From positions 1,116,001 to 1,180,000 of the forward strand of contig NZ_CP012677.1 of the NCBI RefSeq assembly GCF_001294625.1: a DNA stretch of 64,000 nucleotides, in the 5' to 3' direction. The notes beneath the pieces are model-generated. The model did no database searches. It worked only from the letters and a program-made list of their open reading frames with translations, and was not told the DNA's origin. Below, piece by piece: positions 48,205-58,813 of this stretch (the stretch's first letter is position 1; each line of letters starts with the position of its first letter). The DNA comes from Arthrobacter alpinus. GTDB lineage: Bacteria > Actinomycetota > Actinomycetes > Actinomycetales > Micrococcaceae. Made by a program: the position numbers and the translations under genes.

Positions 48205-49605
48205 CTCGTACGGGTTCGGGCGCAATTGCAGCGGCTTGATCTCATATTCGCGCTTGTATTCGATCCACGTGTCAATCAGGTCCTGGGTGAATACGCCACC
48301 AGCCTGCAAGAACTCGTTGTCGTTCTCCAGGGCAATCAGCGCCTCGTCGAGCGACTCGGGGGCCTTGGGGATGTCCTTGGCTTCCTCCGGGGGCAGCTCG
48401 TACAAGTCCTTGTCGATGGGAGCCGGGGGTTCGATCCGGTTCTTGATCCCGTCAAGGCCTGCCATAAGCTGCGCCGAGAACGCCAGGTACGGGTTGGAGG
48501 AGGGGTCCGGTGCACGGAACTCAAGGCGCTTGGCTTTGGGGTTGGATCCCGTGATCGGAATACGGATACCAGCGGAGCGGTTGCCCTGCGAGTACACCAT
48601 GTTCACGGGGGCCTCGAAGCCCTTGACCAGGCGACGGTAGGAGTTCACCGTCGGGTTGGTGAAAGCCAGCACGGCGTCGGCGTGCTTGAGCAGGCCGCCA
48701 ATGTACCAGCGGGCCATGTCGGACAGGCCAGCGTAACCCTTCTCGTCGTAGAACAAGGGATCGCCACCGGTCCACAGTGACTGGTGGCAGTGCATGCCCG
48801 AACCGTTGTCACCGAAGACGGGCTTGGGCATGAACGTCACTGACTTCCCCCATGCCCAGGCAGTGTTCTTGATGACGTACTTGAACTTCTGCATGTCATC
48901 GGCTGCGTGGGTGAGGGTGTTGAACTTGTAGTTGATTTCAGCCTGGCCGGCGGCACCGACCTCGTGGTGGGAGCGCTCAACCTCAAGACCGGCGGCATCC
49001 ATTTCAAGGCACATGGCGTCACGCAGGTCGGCCTGGTGGTCGATCGGGGCCACCGGGAAGTAGCCGCCCTTGATGGGGGTCTTGTAGCCGAGGTTGCCGC
49101 CCTCTTCCTTGCGGCCGGTGTTCCAGTAAGCCTCTTCGGAGTCGATCTTGTAGAAGGAACCCTGCGGGGAGGACTCGTACTGGATGTTGTCGAAGACGAA
49201 GAATTCGGCTTCTGCACCAAAAAACGCGGTGTCGGCAATGCCCGTGGAGGCCAGGTAGGCCTCGGCCTTTTCGGCAACGCCGCGCGGGTCGCGGTGGTAC
49301 GGATCACCTGTGCGCGGGTTCACGATGGAGAAATTCAACGCGAGGGTCTTCTCCAGGCGAAACGTGTCAACAAAGGCGGTCTTGGGATCCGGGATCAGCT
49401 GCATGTCTGATTCGGCGATGCCCTGGAAACCACGGATGGAGGAGCCGTCAAAGAGCTGGCCGTTGACAAAGAAGTCAAGGTCCACGGTCTTGGCGGGCAC
49501 GTTGAAGTGCTGCTGGACGCCTGGCAGGTCGGTGAATCGGATGTCGACGAATTTAATATCTTCGTCCTTGATGAACTGCAGGACTTCTTCAGCGTTCTTG
49601 AACAT
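48181..49605 (-). CDS. glnA: Glutamine synthetase type I
   Basis: 474 residues. Key parts include [36 protein letters not shown] with metal-binding Glu, [35 protein letters not shown], and [20 protein letters not shown]. The [17 protein letters not shown] region contains the adenylylation tyrosine, so GlnE can control it; this matches beta-type GSI. It makes glutamine from glutamate and ammonia with ATP. The last codons (ELYYGC) lie in the phage att site. Start ATG 49605 has AGGAGCG upstream. Confidence 0.97.
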   Translation of the reverse strand: MFKNAEEVLQFIKDEDIKFVDIRFTDLPGVQQHFNVPAKTVDLDFFVNGQLFDGSSIRGFQGIAESDMQLIPDPKTAFVDTFRLEKTLALNFSIVNPRTGDPYHRDPRGVAEKAEAYLASTGIADTAFFGAEAEFFVFDNIQYESSPQGSFYKIDSEEAYWNTGRKEEGGNLGYKTPIKGGYFPVAPIDHQADLRDAMCLEMDAAGLEVERSHHEVGAAGQAEINYKFNTLTHAADDMQKFKYVIKNTAWAWGKSVTFMPKPVFGDNGSGMHCHQSLWTGGDPLFYDEKGYAGLSDMARWYIGGLLKHADAVLAFTNPTVNSYRRLVKGFEAPVNMVYSQGNRSAGIRIPITGSNPKAKRLEFRAPDPSSNPYLAFSAQLMAGLDGIKNRIEPPAPIDKDLYELPPEEAKDIPKAPESLDEALIALENDNEFLQAGGVFTQDLIDTWIEYKREYEIKPLQLRPNPYEFELYYGC

Positions 49606-49784
49606 CTACGCTCCTTGGCGCTCGGGGTTTTGGCCGGCTGGGTGCGGCCGTGGTGCATGAACAACTGACACAAGCTTAGGGCCGGGCCGTTACTCCACCA
49701 TGTCAGAAATGTTTCCGGCACGTTACACGCACTACGGAAAGTCTCGTTGCCCCGGCCATGCGCTTGCGCGGGTAGGCTGGAGGG

Positions 49785-50222
49785 GTGGTAGATCGTAAAG
49801 ACATAGGCTCCTGGCTCAGTGGGCCGGACACTTCCAATATATCCAAATTTCCCGGCGAGCGTTTAGGCCAGCCCGAATCGGGCCGAGGATCCATGGCGCG
49901 GGCGGGCCGGCGCATCCTGGCAATTTGCATCGACTGGGGTCTGTCGTACCTGATCGCCATCGCCTTTTTCGATGCGAACCCGACCGCCATCCTGGCCATT
50001 TTTGCTGCCGAGCAAATGCTCCTAGTGGGCACCCTTGGCTACAGCGTGGGCCACCGGATTATGGGCATCGAAGTGGTACGGCTCGATGGCCGGCAACCTA
50101 CCCTGCTCGACGGGGTGGTGCGTGCCGTGCTCCTGTGCCTGGTGATTCCGGCCATCATCACCGATGCTGACCATCGCGGCCTCCACGACCGGGCCATCAA
50201 GTCCATCTTGATCCGGCGCTAA
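49785..50222 (+). CDS. RDD family membrane protein
   Basis: 145 residues. An N-terminal cytosolic part is followed by the RDD hallmark region (RAGRRILAICIDWGLSYLIA) and a pair of membrane segments (ILAIFAAEQMLLVGTLGYSV, DGVVRAVLLCLVIPAIITDA), ending with HRGLHDRAIKSILIRR. RDD proteins are small integral membrane proteins; some act in transport, most are unknown. Location between glnA (divergent) and a DUF4191 gene is common in related actinobacteria. Confidence 0.88.
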   Translation: MVDRKDIGSWLSGPDTSNISKFPGERLGQPESGRGSMARAGRRILAICIDWGLSYLIAIAFFDANPTAILAIFAAEQMLLVGTLGYSVGHRIMGIEVVRLDGRQPTLLDGVVRAVLLCLVIPAIITDADHRGLHDRAIKSILIRR

Positions 50223-50290
50223 TTGTGTCCGCGTGCGGTCGCGGCCGCGGTATGATGCTGCTCACACACCAATAAGTGAATTTCAAAACA

Positions 50291-50325
50291 ACGATGCCCG
50301 GCGGGAAGTTCCCGCCGGGCATCGT
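50291..50325. terminator. Bidirectional terminator
   Basis: ACGATGCCCGGCGGGAA (50291-50307) is followed after one base by its exact complement (50309-50325), with A- and T-rich flanks. It separates the convergent RDD and DUF4191 genes. Confidence 0.88.
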
Positions 50326-50340
50326 CATTTGTCAGTCACG

Positions 50341-51111
50341 TTAGCGTCCGCGTGAGGCCTTGCGGTCTGGGCGGGCCTTGTACGGGTCGATCCCCTTGGG
50401 GATCGGCAGTTTGTTGCCCATGGAGGAGATGCGCTTGTTGACGGCGCTGACCTCAACCTTGGTCAGTTCGCCCTTGAGCTTGTTCATCTTCTTGGTGACC
50501 TTGGCGATGGAGGTCTGGCCCTCACCCTTGCCGGTCTCAATGACGGTGACGGTGACGTTGGGCAGGATCCGGTTCAAACGACGTCGTTCGGCATCAACCA
50601 ATCCCTTCACGCGGGCGGAGGGCCCCTCGGTCACCAGGATAATGCCGGGCTTGCCGATGGCACGGAACACCACATCCTGGGTGCGCGGGTTGACGGCGGC
50701 GGGCTGCTCATCAAAGATCCAGCCACGCTTCAACGAGCTCAATGCGGCACCGGCGGCCCCGGGCTTGCCCTCAATCTGGGCGTACGCTGCACGCTCGGCG
50801 CGGCGCGACATGATCAACAAGGCGCCCAGCAAACCCAGCGGGATGCCCAGTAGCAAACCGGTGATCCAGTTGCCCGGGGATACCAGCAGTGTCACCAGCA
50901 AGGAGACAAGGATCAATCCAAAGAAAGCGCCAAGCATCAGCCACAAGACCATGGGGTCGTGGCGGCGGGTCATCTTGAAGATGTCCACCATTTGCTTGAT
51001 GCGGCCCGGCTTTTTGACCTTCTTCGGCTTGTCGGCCTTGGGGGTGCGTGAAAAGAGTGAGCGCTTGGGTTTGTCAGCGTCGAGGTGCCCGGAGTCAGTG
51101 GTTTTGGCCAT
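50341..51111 (-). CDS. DUF4191 membrane protein
   Basis: 256 residues: a basic start (FSRTPKADKPKKVKKPGRIK), two membrane segments at ~55-95 (MVLWLMLGAFFGLILVSLLV, ITGLLLGIPLGLLGALLIMS), then a cytosolic domain with GKPGIILVTEGPSARVKGLV and LPNVTVTVIETGKGEGQTSI. This fits the DUF4191 family, which in actinobacteria usually neighbours lipA. Function unknown. It follows lipA in the same direction, 32 bp away, probably in one operon with lipB-lipA. Confidence 0.85.
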   Translation of the reverse strand: MAKTTDSGHLDADKPKRSLFSRTPKADKPKKVKKPGRIKQMVDIFKMTRRHDPMVLWLMLGAFFGLILVSLLVTLLVSPGNWITGLLLGIPLGLLGALLIMSRRAERAAYAQIEGKPGAAGAALSSLKRGWIFDEQPAAVNPRTQDVVFRAIGKPGIILVTEGPSARVKGLVDAERRRLNRILPNVTVTVIETGKGEGQTSIAKVTKKMNKLKGELTKVEVSAVNKRISSMGNKLPIPKGIDPYKARPDRKASRGR

Positions 51112-51143
51112 AGTAATTCAATTCTAGCGGGTGTTGGATGGAA

Positions 51144-52160
51144 TTAGTGTGCTGCGATGAGGGAGGCGGCTTCCTGGCGGGTATGGCCGGCGTCCTCGAT
51201 GCCTTCGGCGATGTGGGCGAGGTGTTCGGGGATGTCGCGGCCTTTTTTGCGCATGGCTGTTGCCCAGAGCCGCCCGGCCCGGTAGGAGGAACGCACCAGC
51301 GGCCCGGACATGACCCCCAGAAAACCGATCTCGTCGGCTTCCTGGTTCAGTTCCAAAAATTCCGCAGGCTTGACCCAACGGTCCACGGGCAGGTGCCGTT
51401 CGGAGGGGCGCAGGTACTGGGTGATGGTGATCAGGTCCGTGCCGGCGTCGTGCAAATCCTGCAGTGCCTGGCTGATTTCTTCCCGGGTCTCACCCATCCC
51501 CAGGATCAGGTTCGACTTGGTCACCATGCCGTGATCGCGGCCCTGGCTGATGACGTCCAGGGAGCGCTCGTAACGGAACGCGGGACGGATGCGCTTGAAA
51601 ATCCGCGGCACCGTCTCCACATTGTGGGCGAACACCTCCGGGTTGGACTCACAGATCGCGGCAATGTTATCGGGCTTGCCGGAGAAGTCCGGGATCAGCA
51701 GCTCGACGCCGGTGTTCGGGTTCAGCTCGTGAATCTTGCGCACCGTCTCGGCATAGAGCCACACACCCTCATCCTCGAGGTCGTCGCGGGCCACACCGGT
51801 GACGGTGGCGTAGCGCAAGTTCATCTTCACCACGGAGCGGGCCACCTTGGTGGGCTCAAACCTGTCAATCGGGGACGGCTTACCGGTATCGATCTGGCAG
51901 AAATCACAGCGCCGGGTACATTCCGAACCGCCGATCAAGAACGTGGCCTCCCGGTCTTCCCAGCACTCGAAGATGTTCGGGCAGCCCGCCTCCTCACACA
52001 CGGTATGCAGGCCCTGACCCTTGACCAGGTTCTTCATGGCAATGTACTCCGGGCCCATGGACACCTTGGCCTTCATCCACTCCGGCTTACGCTCCACCGG
52101 AACAGCAGCATTACGCTGCTCAATCCGCAACAACTTACGTCCTTCAGGTGCCAACGTCAC
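51144..52160 (-). CDS. lipA: Lipoyl synthase
   Basis: 338 residues. Both iron-sulfur motifs are visible: [13 protein letters not shown] (auxiliary cluster) and [15 protein letters not shown] (radical SAM CxxxCxxC). The conserved VRSSYRAG near the end supplies the serine ligand. It inserts two sulfur atoms into octanoyl groups on E2 and GcvH proteins. GTG 52160 overlaps the lipB stop (GTGA), so translation is coupled. Products serve SucB at 59806. Confidence 0.97.
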   Translation of the reverse strand: MTLAPEGRKLLRIEQRNAAVPVERKPEWMKAKVSMGPEYIAMKNLVKGQGLHTVCEEAGCPNIFECWEDREATFLIGGSECTRRCDFCQIDTGKPSPIDRFEPTKVARSVVKMNLRYATVTGVARDDLEDEGVWLYAETVRKIHELNPNTGVELLIPDFSGKPDNIAAICESNPEVFAHNVETVPRIFKRIRPAFRYERSLDVISQGRDHGMVTKSNLILGMGETREEISQALQDLHDAGTDLITITQYLRPSERHLPVDRWVKPAEFLELNQEADEIGFLGVMSGPLVRSSYRAGRLWATAMRKKGRDIPEHLAHIAEGIEDAGHTRQEAASLIAAH

Positions 52161-52882
52161 AGCTGTACTCCTTCTGCCACAGGGTGCGCGGCACCCGCCG
52201 GGGTTGAGTCAATGTCGGTGGTGGACTCGGTGGCGTCCACTATAAGGGGGGGCAGCAGGCGCCGCGTTGCCGCTTTGAGGGTGGGCAGCAAATCGGCGGG
52301 TGTGACGTCGTTGCCGGTTTCGGCAGCGATGGTGGTGGTGCCGGCGTCGGTGATGCCGCAGGCGATGATTTGGGCGTAGGGAGCTAGGTCGTTGTTGGCA
52401 TTGATCGCGATGCCGTGCATGGTCACACCATCGTGGACACGGATGCCGATGGCCGCGATTTTCCGGCTCGACCCCGTGGCGTCAGCCGGCAGCCAAATTC
52501 CAGCCCTGCCCTCAACCCGCACACCCTTGACACCAAAGGCTGCAAGGGTTTCGATGATGATTTTCTCGAGGGTGTGCACATACTCGCGAATGCCGTGCGC
52601 GTCTTTCAACCGCACAATCGGATACATCACCAGCTGGCCCGGGCCATGCCAGGTCAGTTTGCCGCCCCGGTCAACATTGACAACCGGTGTGCCGTCAAAC
52701 GGGCGCTCATTGTCTTCGGTGCGTTTCCCGGCCGTATACACGGCGGAATGTTCCAGCAAGAGCACCGTGTTTGCAGCAGCGCCAGCCACGACGCCGTCGT
52801 GCGCTTTGCGTTGCTGGGCCCAGGCGCCGCTGTAGTCGATGAAATTCGGGGCGAACCCGACCTCTGTGAACTCAACAGTCAT
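52157..52882 (-). CDS. lipB: Octanoyl-(acyl carrier protein):protein octanoyltransferase
   Basis: 241 residues from ATG 52882 (GTG 52891 is possible). [20 protein letters not shown] is the substrate-binding signature, [10 protein letters not shown] holds the catalytic Lys and [10 protein letters not shown] the catalytic Cys. It transfers octanoate from acyl carrier protein to lipoyl domains, the step before LipA. It leads the lipB-lipA-DUF4191 group. Confidence 0.95.
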   Translation of the reverse strand: MTVEFTEVGFAPNFIDYSGAWAQQRKAHDGVVAGAAANTVLLLEHSAVYTAGKRTEDNERPFDGTPVVNVDRGGKLTWHGPGQLVMYPIVRLKDAHGIREYVHTLEKIIIETLAAFGVKGVRVEGRAGIWLPADATGSSRKIAAIGIRVHDGVTMHGIAINANNDLAPYAQIIACGITDAGTTTIAAETGNDVTPADLLPTLKAATRRLLPPLIVDATESTTDIDSTPAGAAHPVAEGVQL

Positions 52883-53012
52883 GTAGGTCACTTTAGGGGA
52901 CGAAACAACTTCGACTAAATCACCCCGGACCGCAGCCTGTGGATAACTTTGGGCGGGAATGTCAAAAAGGGTCTATCACTGTTACATGAAGGCAAACGAG
53001 GAAGGTACGGCC

Positions 53013-54629
53013 ATGATGCCCGTCATCGCCGGCTATGACGCGGTGCGATTGCTGGGAAGTGGCAGCCAGGGTTCTGTCTGGCTGGTGGCGGAAAAGAACG
53101 GCGGGGCGCACCTGGCCGCCAAATGTTTCTGGCCTGTCGCTGGCGGAACCGGGGCAGAGCAGGTACCAGGGTCGCGTCACAATGAAAGCGAGGTCACACA
53201 GGAGTGGCGTGTTTTGGCCCAGTGTGACCACAACCATCTGATCCGTGTCCACGAGCTGGTAGCTCTGGCAGGAGGTGGTGAGGGGGGTTGGGCCCTGCTG
53301 ATGGACTACGCTGCGGGAGGATCCGTGCGCGATGTTGTGGCAGCTCGCGGGCCGTTGACGGTGGGGGAGGCTGTCACCGTTTTATCGCCGATGGGGCAGG
53401 TGCTCTCCTTCCTGCACGGCAGGGGTGTCATCCACGGCGACCTTGCACCGGGCAATATTTTATTCAGCGCCCACGGGAAACCGTTGCTCGGGGATCTCGG
53501 GTTTGCCCGTTTGGTGGGTCAGGGCGGGCCGTCAGGCGGTGGCACGCCCGGCTTCCGTTGCCCCGTGGAGGACGTGCTGACGCAAAGCTCGGACGTCTTC
53601 TCCTTGGCGGCAGTGGGCTGGTTCGCGCTGACAGGGCGCCCGCCGCCCCCCACCCGGGACCGTATGCCGCTGAGCATGTACGTGCCCGGTGTGCCGGCAG
53701 AGCTGACGGCGGCGCTGGAGGCCGGGCTGGATGAGCGGGCCTGGCACCGTCCGACGGCGGCGGCGTTTGCCCAAGCCGTCTTCCGCAGCGCCCGGGCAGA
53801 GCCGCTCGCGCTGGCGCAGTCTGTCCACCCGAGCGTGCTCCCGCAACTGCTGACCCGCGGGGTGGCGAACCGGCGACGCCGGGGCTGGGCTGGGCAGGTG
53901 CTCAGGGGGCGCCGGTGGTGCCGGCGCACAAGCAAGCCACACGCTGGTGGTGGCCGGCGGCGGGCCAGGGTGCGCGGGCCCCGGGTGAGCGTGGCCGCTG
54001 GGTTCATTGCTGTAGCGGTGGTTGTTGCAGGCTTTGGCGGCTGGCGGTTGATGGCCGGGAACGGTGGGGTGGAAACCGGCACACAAGGCGGCCCGCACGG
54101 AGCTGTCACGGCCTCGTCACCGCCGGCCGCAACACCGGCCCCAACAGCTGCGGCACTGGCCGGCCTGGGCGCGGTGGCCTCCATGGTGCCAGCTGGGGTT
54201 CGTGCCGAGATGATCTCGGACGATCCCGCGATCGCCTTGACGGCACTGGCCTGGGTCCGGTCCTACGCTCTCTCCAACGTCAACTTCACCTTGCTGGAGG
54301 CCGTCAACGCCGCAGGATCCCCGGCGGCTCTGGCCGATACCGCTATTGCGAGGGCACTGGAAAAGGCCGGGCACAGCTACGCCGGGCTGACGACGGCCGT
54401 GGCAGAGGCGTCGGTGTCGGCCCGGGCGCCGCAGCCACGAGGTGCCCAAGCCTCCAGCGCGACCGCGACGGTCAGTGCCATGATCACTACCAGCGCCTTT
54501 GCTGAACAAGACGCGCGGGGGGAGGTGGTGCACCAGCAAACCACTGAGCAACGGCAGAAACTGGACATTGTCCTGATCTTCCTCAACGGGCGCTGGATGA
54601 TTCAGGAGATCCTGCCCAGCCCCGGATAA
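53013..54629 (+). CDS. Receptor-type serine/threonine protein kinase
   Basis: 538 residues from ATG 53013 (GAGGAAGG at 52998-53005). Kinase parts in order: glycine loop LLGSGSQGSVWLVAE, AAKCFW with the ATP-binding Lys, VIHGDLAPGNILFSAHG (catalytic Asp; Arg of HRD is Gly), LLGDLGFARL in place of DFG, and DVFSLAAVGWFALTG. A membrane segment lies at ~328-348 (AAGFIAVAVVVAGFGGWRLM), then an Ala-rich extracellular part. The altered HGD and DLG motifs suggest weak or atypical catalysis. It is divergent from lipB. Confidence 0.85.
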   Translation: MMPVIAGYDAVRLLGSGSQGSVWLVAEKNGGAHLAAKCFWPVAGGTGAEQVPGSRHNESEVTQEWRVLAQCDHNHLIRVHELVALAGGGEGGWALLMDYAAGGSVRDVVAARGPLTVGEAVTVLSPMGQVLSFLHGRGVIHGDLAPGNILFSAHGKPLLGDLGFARLVGQGGPSGGGTPGFRCPVEDVLTQSSDVFSLAAVGWFALTGRPPPPTRDRMPLSMYVPGVPAELTAALEAGLDERAWHRPTAAAFAQAVFRSARAEPLALAQSVHPSVLPQLLTRGVANRRRRGWAGQVLRGRRWCRRTSKPHAGGGRRRARVRGPRVSVAAGFIAVAVVVAGFGGWRLMAGNGGVETGTQGGPHGAVTASSPPAATPAPTAAALAGLGAVASMVPAGVRAEMISDDPAIALTALAWVRSYALSNVNFTLLEAVNAAGSPAALADTAIARALEKAGHSYAGLTTAVAEASVSARAPQPRGAQASSATATVSAMITTSAFAEQDARGEVVHQQTTEQRQKLDIVLIFLNGRWMIQEILPSPG

Positions 54630-54656
54630 ATCAGCTGCAGTGGCTAAGATACGTAA

Positions 54657-57600
54657 ATGACTTCCTCGAGCTATTTCCGGTACCCGCACGTACACCATGA
54701 CCTGGTCACTTTTGTGGCCCAGGACGACGTCTGGATCGCACCCCTTGCTGGTGGTCGTGCCTGGCGGGTGTCCGCGGAGTCGTCCCCGCCACGGAATCCG
54801 CGCTTCACACCCGACGGGAGCCATCTTGTGTGGACCGTGACACGCGGGGCGGCCCCCGAGGTGGTGGTGGCCCCGGTCGACGGCGGTGCGGTGCGGCAGC
54901 TGACCCATTGGGGTCATGCCTCCACCAAGGTCAAGGGCTTCACAGCAGAAGGCAAGGTGGTGGTCACAAGCGCTTTTGAACAGCCAGATTCGCGCCTGAC
55001 GTGGGCCTACGCCGTCGGACTGGACGATGCCCAACGCAGCATGCTCGCCTACGGACCCGTGGACAGTGTGGTCTTTGGCCCTGTGGTGGGGGACGAGCGG
55101 CCCATGGTGCTCTCATCCGCGCTTTCACGCGAGCAGGCGGCCTGGAAGCGGTACAGGGGCGGCACGGCAGGGAAGCTGTGGATTGACGCCGACGGATCGG
55201 GGGACTTCAGCCGGTTGGTGCCGGAGCTGGACGGCAACCTCTGCGACCCCCTGTGGGTACAGGGCAGGATTGCCTTCCTCTCTGACCACGAGGGTCACGG
55301 CAACCTGTATTCGGTGCAGCCCGATGGCAGTGGGCTGCGCCGGCACACCGACTTTGAGGGGTTCTATGTCAGGCATGCCAGCACCGACGGCACCCGAATC
55401 GTCTTTGAATCGGCCGGTATTCTGTTCAGCATGGCAAGCCTGGACGAGGAGGCCGTCCAAATCCCCATCACGCTCGGGGCTGCCACAACCGCCAGGACCC
55501 CGAAACTGCTCACAGTTGGTGACCACCTCAACGAGGTGGTTCCCAACCATGACGGACGGGCCAGTGTTGTCCAAGCACACGGCAGTGTCCACTGGCTGAC
55601 ACATCGTGGTGGCCCGGCTCGAGTCCTGGCAGGAGAACCGGGGGTGCGGGCCAGACTGGCACGCCCGCTGGATGAGGCACGGGTGTTCTATATAGCCGAC
55701 AACGGTGGCGAAGAAGCCCTGTACATTCGCACTCTGGCCGGTCCGGGCGAGGAAATCGCCCGGCGCGGGCCCGTCACAACGCAAGCCCCGCCAAGTGAAG
55801 GCCAGGAAGGGGCATCAGCGGCTCAGGACGATCCCAACGCCCTACCCCGGCCGGTTTCGGCCCAAGCCGTCAACGCTGACACCTTTCACGAAGCCGTTTC
55901 CCCGGTCCGCGACCAGGCACCGAGTCCAGCCGGGGCCGGCGCGCCTGGCACCCGCCAAGACGGCCCCACCGCGGAGGGCAGGGCACCGGCACCAGAGGGG
56001 GTCCAAGAACTGCGCCGCATCGAGTTCCCGACCCGGACGCGCGCGGCGCAAACTGTTGCCAGTCCCGACGGCGCCAGCATCGCCGTCGGCACGGAGTTCG
56101 GTGAAATCTACTTGGTTGACGTCCACGCAGGCACCATGGAGCGGCTGGCCCAGACATCATCCGGTGCGGTGGAACAACTGGCATTTAGCCCCGACTCGGC
56201 CTGGCTGGTATGGAGTGAACCACTCGATCCTGAGAAGCGGCACGCCAAACTTCGTCTGGCGGCACTCAAGGCACCCGCCGCGCCAGCAGAGCGGATCATC
56301 GAGTTGACCGACGGTCGTTTTGCCGACCACAGCCCTGTCTTCACCCCGGACGGCAAATATGTGGCCTTTCTGTCCCGGCGTAGTTTTGACCCGGTCTACG
56401 ACACTCACTCCTTTGATCTGAGCTTCCCGGCCTCCACGAAACCGTTCCTGATAGCGTTGGCGGCCACCACGCCGTCGCCGTTTGGGCCGGACGTGGACGG
56501 TGCGCCGCAGCAACGGGCCCCGCGGAAACCAGCAACAGCGCCGGCACAGGAACCCTCGGAACGGGTCTCCACCGCGGTCACGGTGGATGTTGCTGGCTTG
56601 GGCGCCCGGATCATCGCGGTCCCGGTTCCCCAAAAAAGTTACGTGGCCCTGTCCGCTGTTGACGGGGGATTGCTCTGGCAGGTTCAACGCTCTCAGGGTG
56701 CCACCGGTGACGGCTTGGGCAGGCCCACCGACAAACCTGCAGGCGCCAGGCTAGAGCACTTTGATTTTGCCAGCGGCGAGGTCTCTTCGATTGCGCAGGA
56801 AATAGACAGTTTCCGTGTCAGTGGGGACGGAAACTCGGTGGTCACCCTTCGTGAAGGCCATGTGAAGGTTCTGCCCACAACGCCGCGCACACCCGAGGAC
56901 TGTGCCGATGTCGAGGACGTAGACCTGGCACGAATCCTACTCAAACTTGACCCTGTCAAGGTGTGGGGCCAAGCGTTCGACGAGGCGTGGCGCCTGCAAC
57001 GTGACTTCTTCTACGCCCCCGACATGGCCGGCGTTGACTGGGACGGCGTGCACGCGCGCTACCGGCCGTTGGTGGAACGGCTTGGCAGTCACGACGATCT
57101 GGTTGACCTGTTGTGGGAGATGCACGGCGAACTGGGAACCTCCCACGCCTATGTGACCCCGGCGGCAGCGCCCGGTGCTGACACTCCCGCGCAGGGATAC
57201 TTGGGTGCGGCCTTTGAGGCAGGCGAGGCGGGGTTCGTCGTCCGTGAGATCCTTGCCGGCGAGTCGTCTGACCCGCAGGCCTTTTCTCCCCTCGCAGCGC
57301 CAGGAGTTGCGGTGCGAGTGGGCGAGATCCTTGAAGCGATCAACGGTGTACCTGTTCCGGTCCAGGGCCCCGGCGTCCTGCTGGCCGGCACGGCCGGCAC
57401 AATTGTTGAGCTGACGTTGCGCAGTGCACCCGAAGCCGGACGAGAGGCGCACACACCCACACGACGCAGGGTCGCCGTCGTGCCTCTGAAGAGTGAAGAG
57501 CGACTGCGCTACCAGCAGTGGGTGGCTGCGAACCGGGCCACCGTCCGCCACGCCTCGCAGGGGACGTTTGGTTACTTGCACGTGCCGGACATGATGCCGC

Positions 57601-58193
57601 GGGGATGGGCGCAACTGCATCGCGACCTGGATACCGAGACCGCCGCTGACGCACTGGTCATCGATGTCCGGCGGAACCGTGGCGGTCACACCTCGCAACT
57701 GGTGGCCGAGGTCATCAGCCGGCGGATGGACGCCTGGAGCCTGGCGCGCGGGCAAGTGCCGGAGATCTACCCGTCACAGGCGTTGCGTGGCCCAGTGGTC
57801 ATCCTCACCGACGAATTTGCCGGCTCAGACGGGGACATCATCACGGCCGTTGCGAAACTTCGCGGGATTGGGCCCGTAGTGGGCATGCGGACTTGGGGTG
57901 GGGTGGTGGGCATCGACGGGAAGTTCACCTTGGCCGATGGCACTGCGGTGACCCAGCCACGGTACGCCTTCTGGTTCCGCGGCGGGCAGGGTTTTGAGGT
58001 GGAGAACTATGGAGTGGACCCGGACATCACCGTCCCGTACCCGCCGCATGACTACTTGGCCGGCAACGATCCGCAGCTTGAGGCGGCTATCGGGGTGCTG
58101 CTGGAGATGCGTGCGGAAATCCCGACGGTGCATCCGCCGGAGCTGGCGGGCTACCGCAATGTGGCCCCGGCGCCCCTCCCGCCCCGACCTTAA
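54657..58193 (+). CDS. Tricorn-like protease with beta-propeller, PDZ and S41 domains
   Basis: 1178 residues. The N-terminal third is WD-like beta-propeller sheets (RYPHVHHDLVTFVAQDDVWI, then NPRFTPDGSHLVWTVTRGA). An Ala/Pro-rich linker of ~80 residues interrupts at ~380-455. A second propeller part, a PDZ domain (GYLGAAFEAGEAGFVVREIL) and the S41 protease core follow, with FGYLHVPDMMPRGWAQLHRD, IDVRRNRGGHTSQLV and TDEFAGSDGDIITA containing the nucleophile Ser. It probably trims peptides in the cytosol, since no signal peptide is seen. TAAGAT ~6 bases upstream suggests a leaderless start. Confidence 0.9.
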   Translation: MTSSSYFRYPHVHHDLVTFVAQDDVWIAPLAGGRAWRVSAESSPPRNPRFTPDGSHLVWTVTRGAAPEVVVAPVDGGAVRQLTHWGHASTKVKGFTAEGKVVVTSAFEQPDSRLTWAYAVGLDDAQRSMLAYGPVDSVVFGPVVGDERPMVLSSALSREQAAWKRYRGGTAGKLWIDADGSGDFSRLVPELDGNLCDPLWVQGRIAFLSDHEGHGNLYSVQPDGSGLRRHTDFEGFYVRHASTDGTRIVFESAGILFSMASLDEEAVQIPITLGAATTARTPKLLTVGDHLNEVVPNHDGRASVVQAHGSVHWLTHRGGPARVLAGEPGVRARLARPLDEARVFYIADNGGEEALYIRTLAGPGEEIARRGPVTTQAPPSEGQEGASAAQDDPNALPRPVSAQAVNADTFHEAVSPVRDQAPSPAGAGAPGTRQDGPTAEGRAPAPEGVQELRRIEFPTRTRAAQTVASPDGASIAVGTEFGEIYLVDVHAGTMERLAQTSSGAVEQLAFSPDSAWLVWSEPLDPEKRHAKLRLAALKAPAAPAERIIELTDGRFADHSPVFTPDGKYVAFLSRRSFDPVYDTHSFDLSFPASTKPFLIALAATTPSPFGPDVDGAPQQRAPRKPATAPAQEPSERVSTAVTVDVAGLGARIIAVPVPQKSYVALSAVDGGLLWQVQRSQGATGDGLGRPTDKPAGARLEHFDFASGEVSSIAQEIDSFRVSGDGNSVVTLREGHVKVLPTTPRTPEDCADVEDVDLARILLKLDPVKVWGQAFDEAWRLQRDFFYAPDMAGVDWDGVHARYRPLVERLGSHDDLVDLLWEMHGELGTSHAYVTPAAAPGADTPAQGYLGAAFEAGEAGFVVREILAGESSDPQAFSPLAAPGVAVRVGEILEAINGVPVPVQGPGVLLAGTAGTIVELTLRSAPEAGREAHTPTRRRVAVVPLKSEERLRYQQWVAANRATVRHASQGTFGYLHVPDMMPRGWAQLHRDLDTETAADALVIDVRRNRGGHTSQLVAEVISRRMDAWSLARGQVPEIYPSQALRGPVVILTDEFAGSDGDIITAVAKLRGIGPVVGMRTWGGVVGIDGKFTLADGTAVTQPRYAFWFRGGQGFEVENYGVDPDITVPYPPHDYLAGNDPQLEAAIGVLLEMRAEIPTVHPPELAGYRNVAPAPLPPRP

Positions 58194-58207
58194 GAGCGCT
58201 TAAACAG

Positions 58208-58263
58208 CCACTGGACAGCCAAGGCCGGTTCCGCGAAGGAAACCAGGTTTAACTGTCCAGTGG
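58208..58263. terminator. Inverted repeat between the protease and OsmC genes
   Basis: CCACTGGACAG (58208-58218) and CTGTCCAGTGG (58253-58263) form a perfect 11-bp stem around 34 bases. The convergent gene ends here suggest a terminator, although the loop is long and no T run follows. Confidence 0.5.
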
Positions 58264-58275
58264 AGGACGTGGAGT

Positions 58276-58704
58276 TTAGGCGTCGAGTGTCGCATCCAGG
58301 GTGATCTCGATGCCGGACAGGGCGGCCGAGACAGGGCAGCCGGACTTGGCAGCGTTGGCAATGCGGTCAAAGTCCTCCTGGCTGATGCCGGGAATACGGG
58401 CTGCGAGCGTCAGGTGACTACCGGTGATACCTGTGCCGGGCACGAAGGTGACCGCGGCTGAGGTGTTGACATAATCGGCAGCGTGGCCGGCGCCGCTGAG
58501 CTCATGGGAGAAAGCCATGGCGAAGCAGGAGGAATGAGCAGCCGCGATGAGCTCCTCGGGGCTGGTCTTGCCCTCGGCGGCTTCGGTGCGGGCCTTCCAC
58601 GTGATCTCAAAGCTGCCCAGATCCGAGCTGTCCAGTGTGACCTTTCCTGCTCCGGTGGGCAGGTCGCCGATCCAGCCGGCATGTGCGTTGCGAGTCGTAG
58701 CCAT
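58276..58704 (-). CDS. OsmC family peroxiredoxin-like protein
   Basis: 142 residues from ATG 58704 (AGGAG upstream); longer versions cover only the intergenic region. TSPEELIAAAHSSCFAMAFS contains the first catalytic Cys and NAAKSGCPVSAALSGIEITL the second, both typical of OsmC. The family reduces organic hydroperoxides in stress. Convergent with the tricorn gene. Confidence 0.92.
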   Translation of the reverse strand: MATTRNAHAGWIGDLPTGAGKVTLDSSDLGSFEITWKARTEAAEGKTSPEELIAAAHSSCFAMAFSHELSGAGHAADYVNTSAAVTFVPGTGITGSHLTLAARIPGISQEDFDRIANAAKSGCPVSAALSGIEITLDATLDA

Positions 58705-58813
58705 GTTCACTCCTAAAGAAGAATCAAATAATTTCGTTGCCACAGGTTCTCGTGGCACGCCTCTCCACCTTATGCCGTAGATCGCACCCATGGGTGCGGA
58801 TTACAGCACGCGC

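Noticed and set aside
51138..52379. 413-residue plus-strand frame opposite lipA and lipB
   Set aside because: It is a shadow of lipA/lipB with a His- and Gly-rich, non-natural composition.
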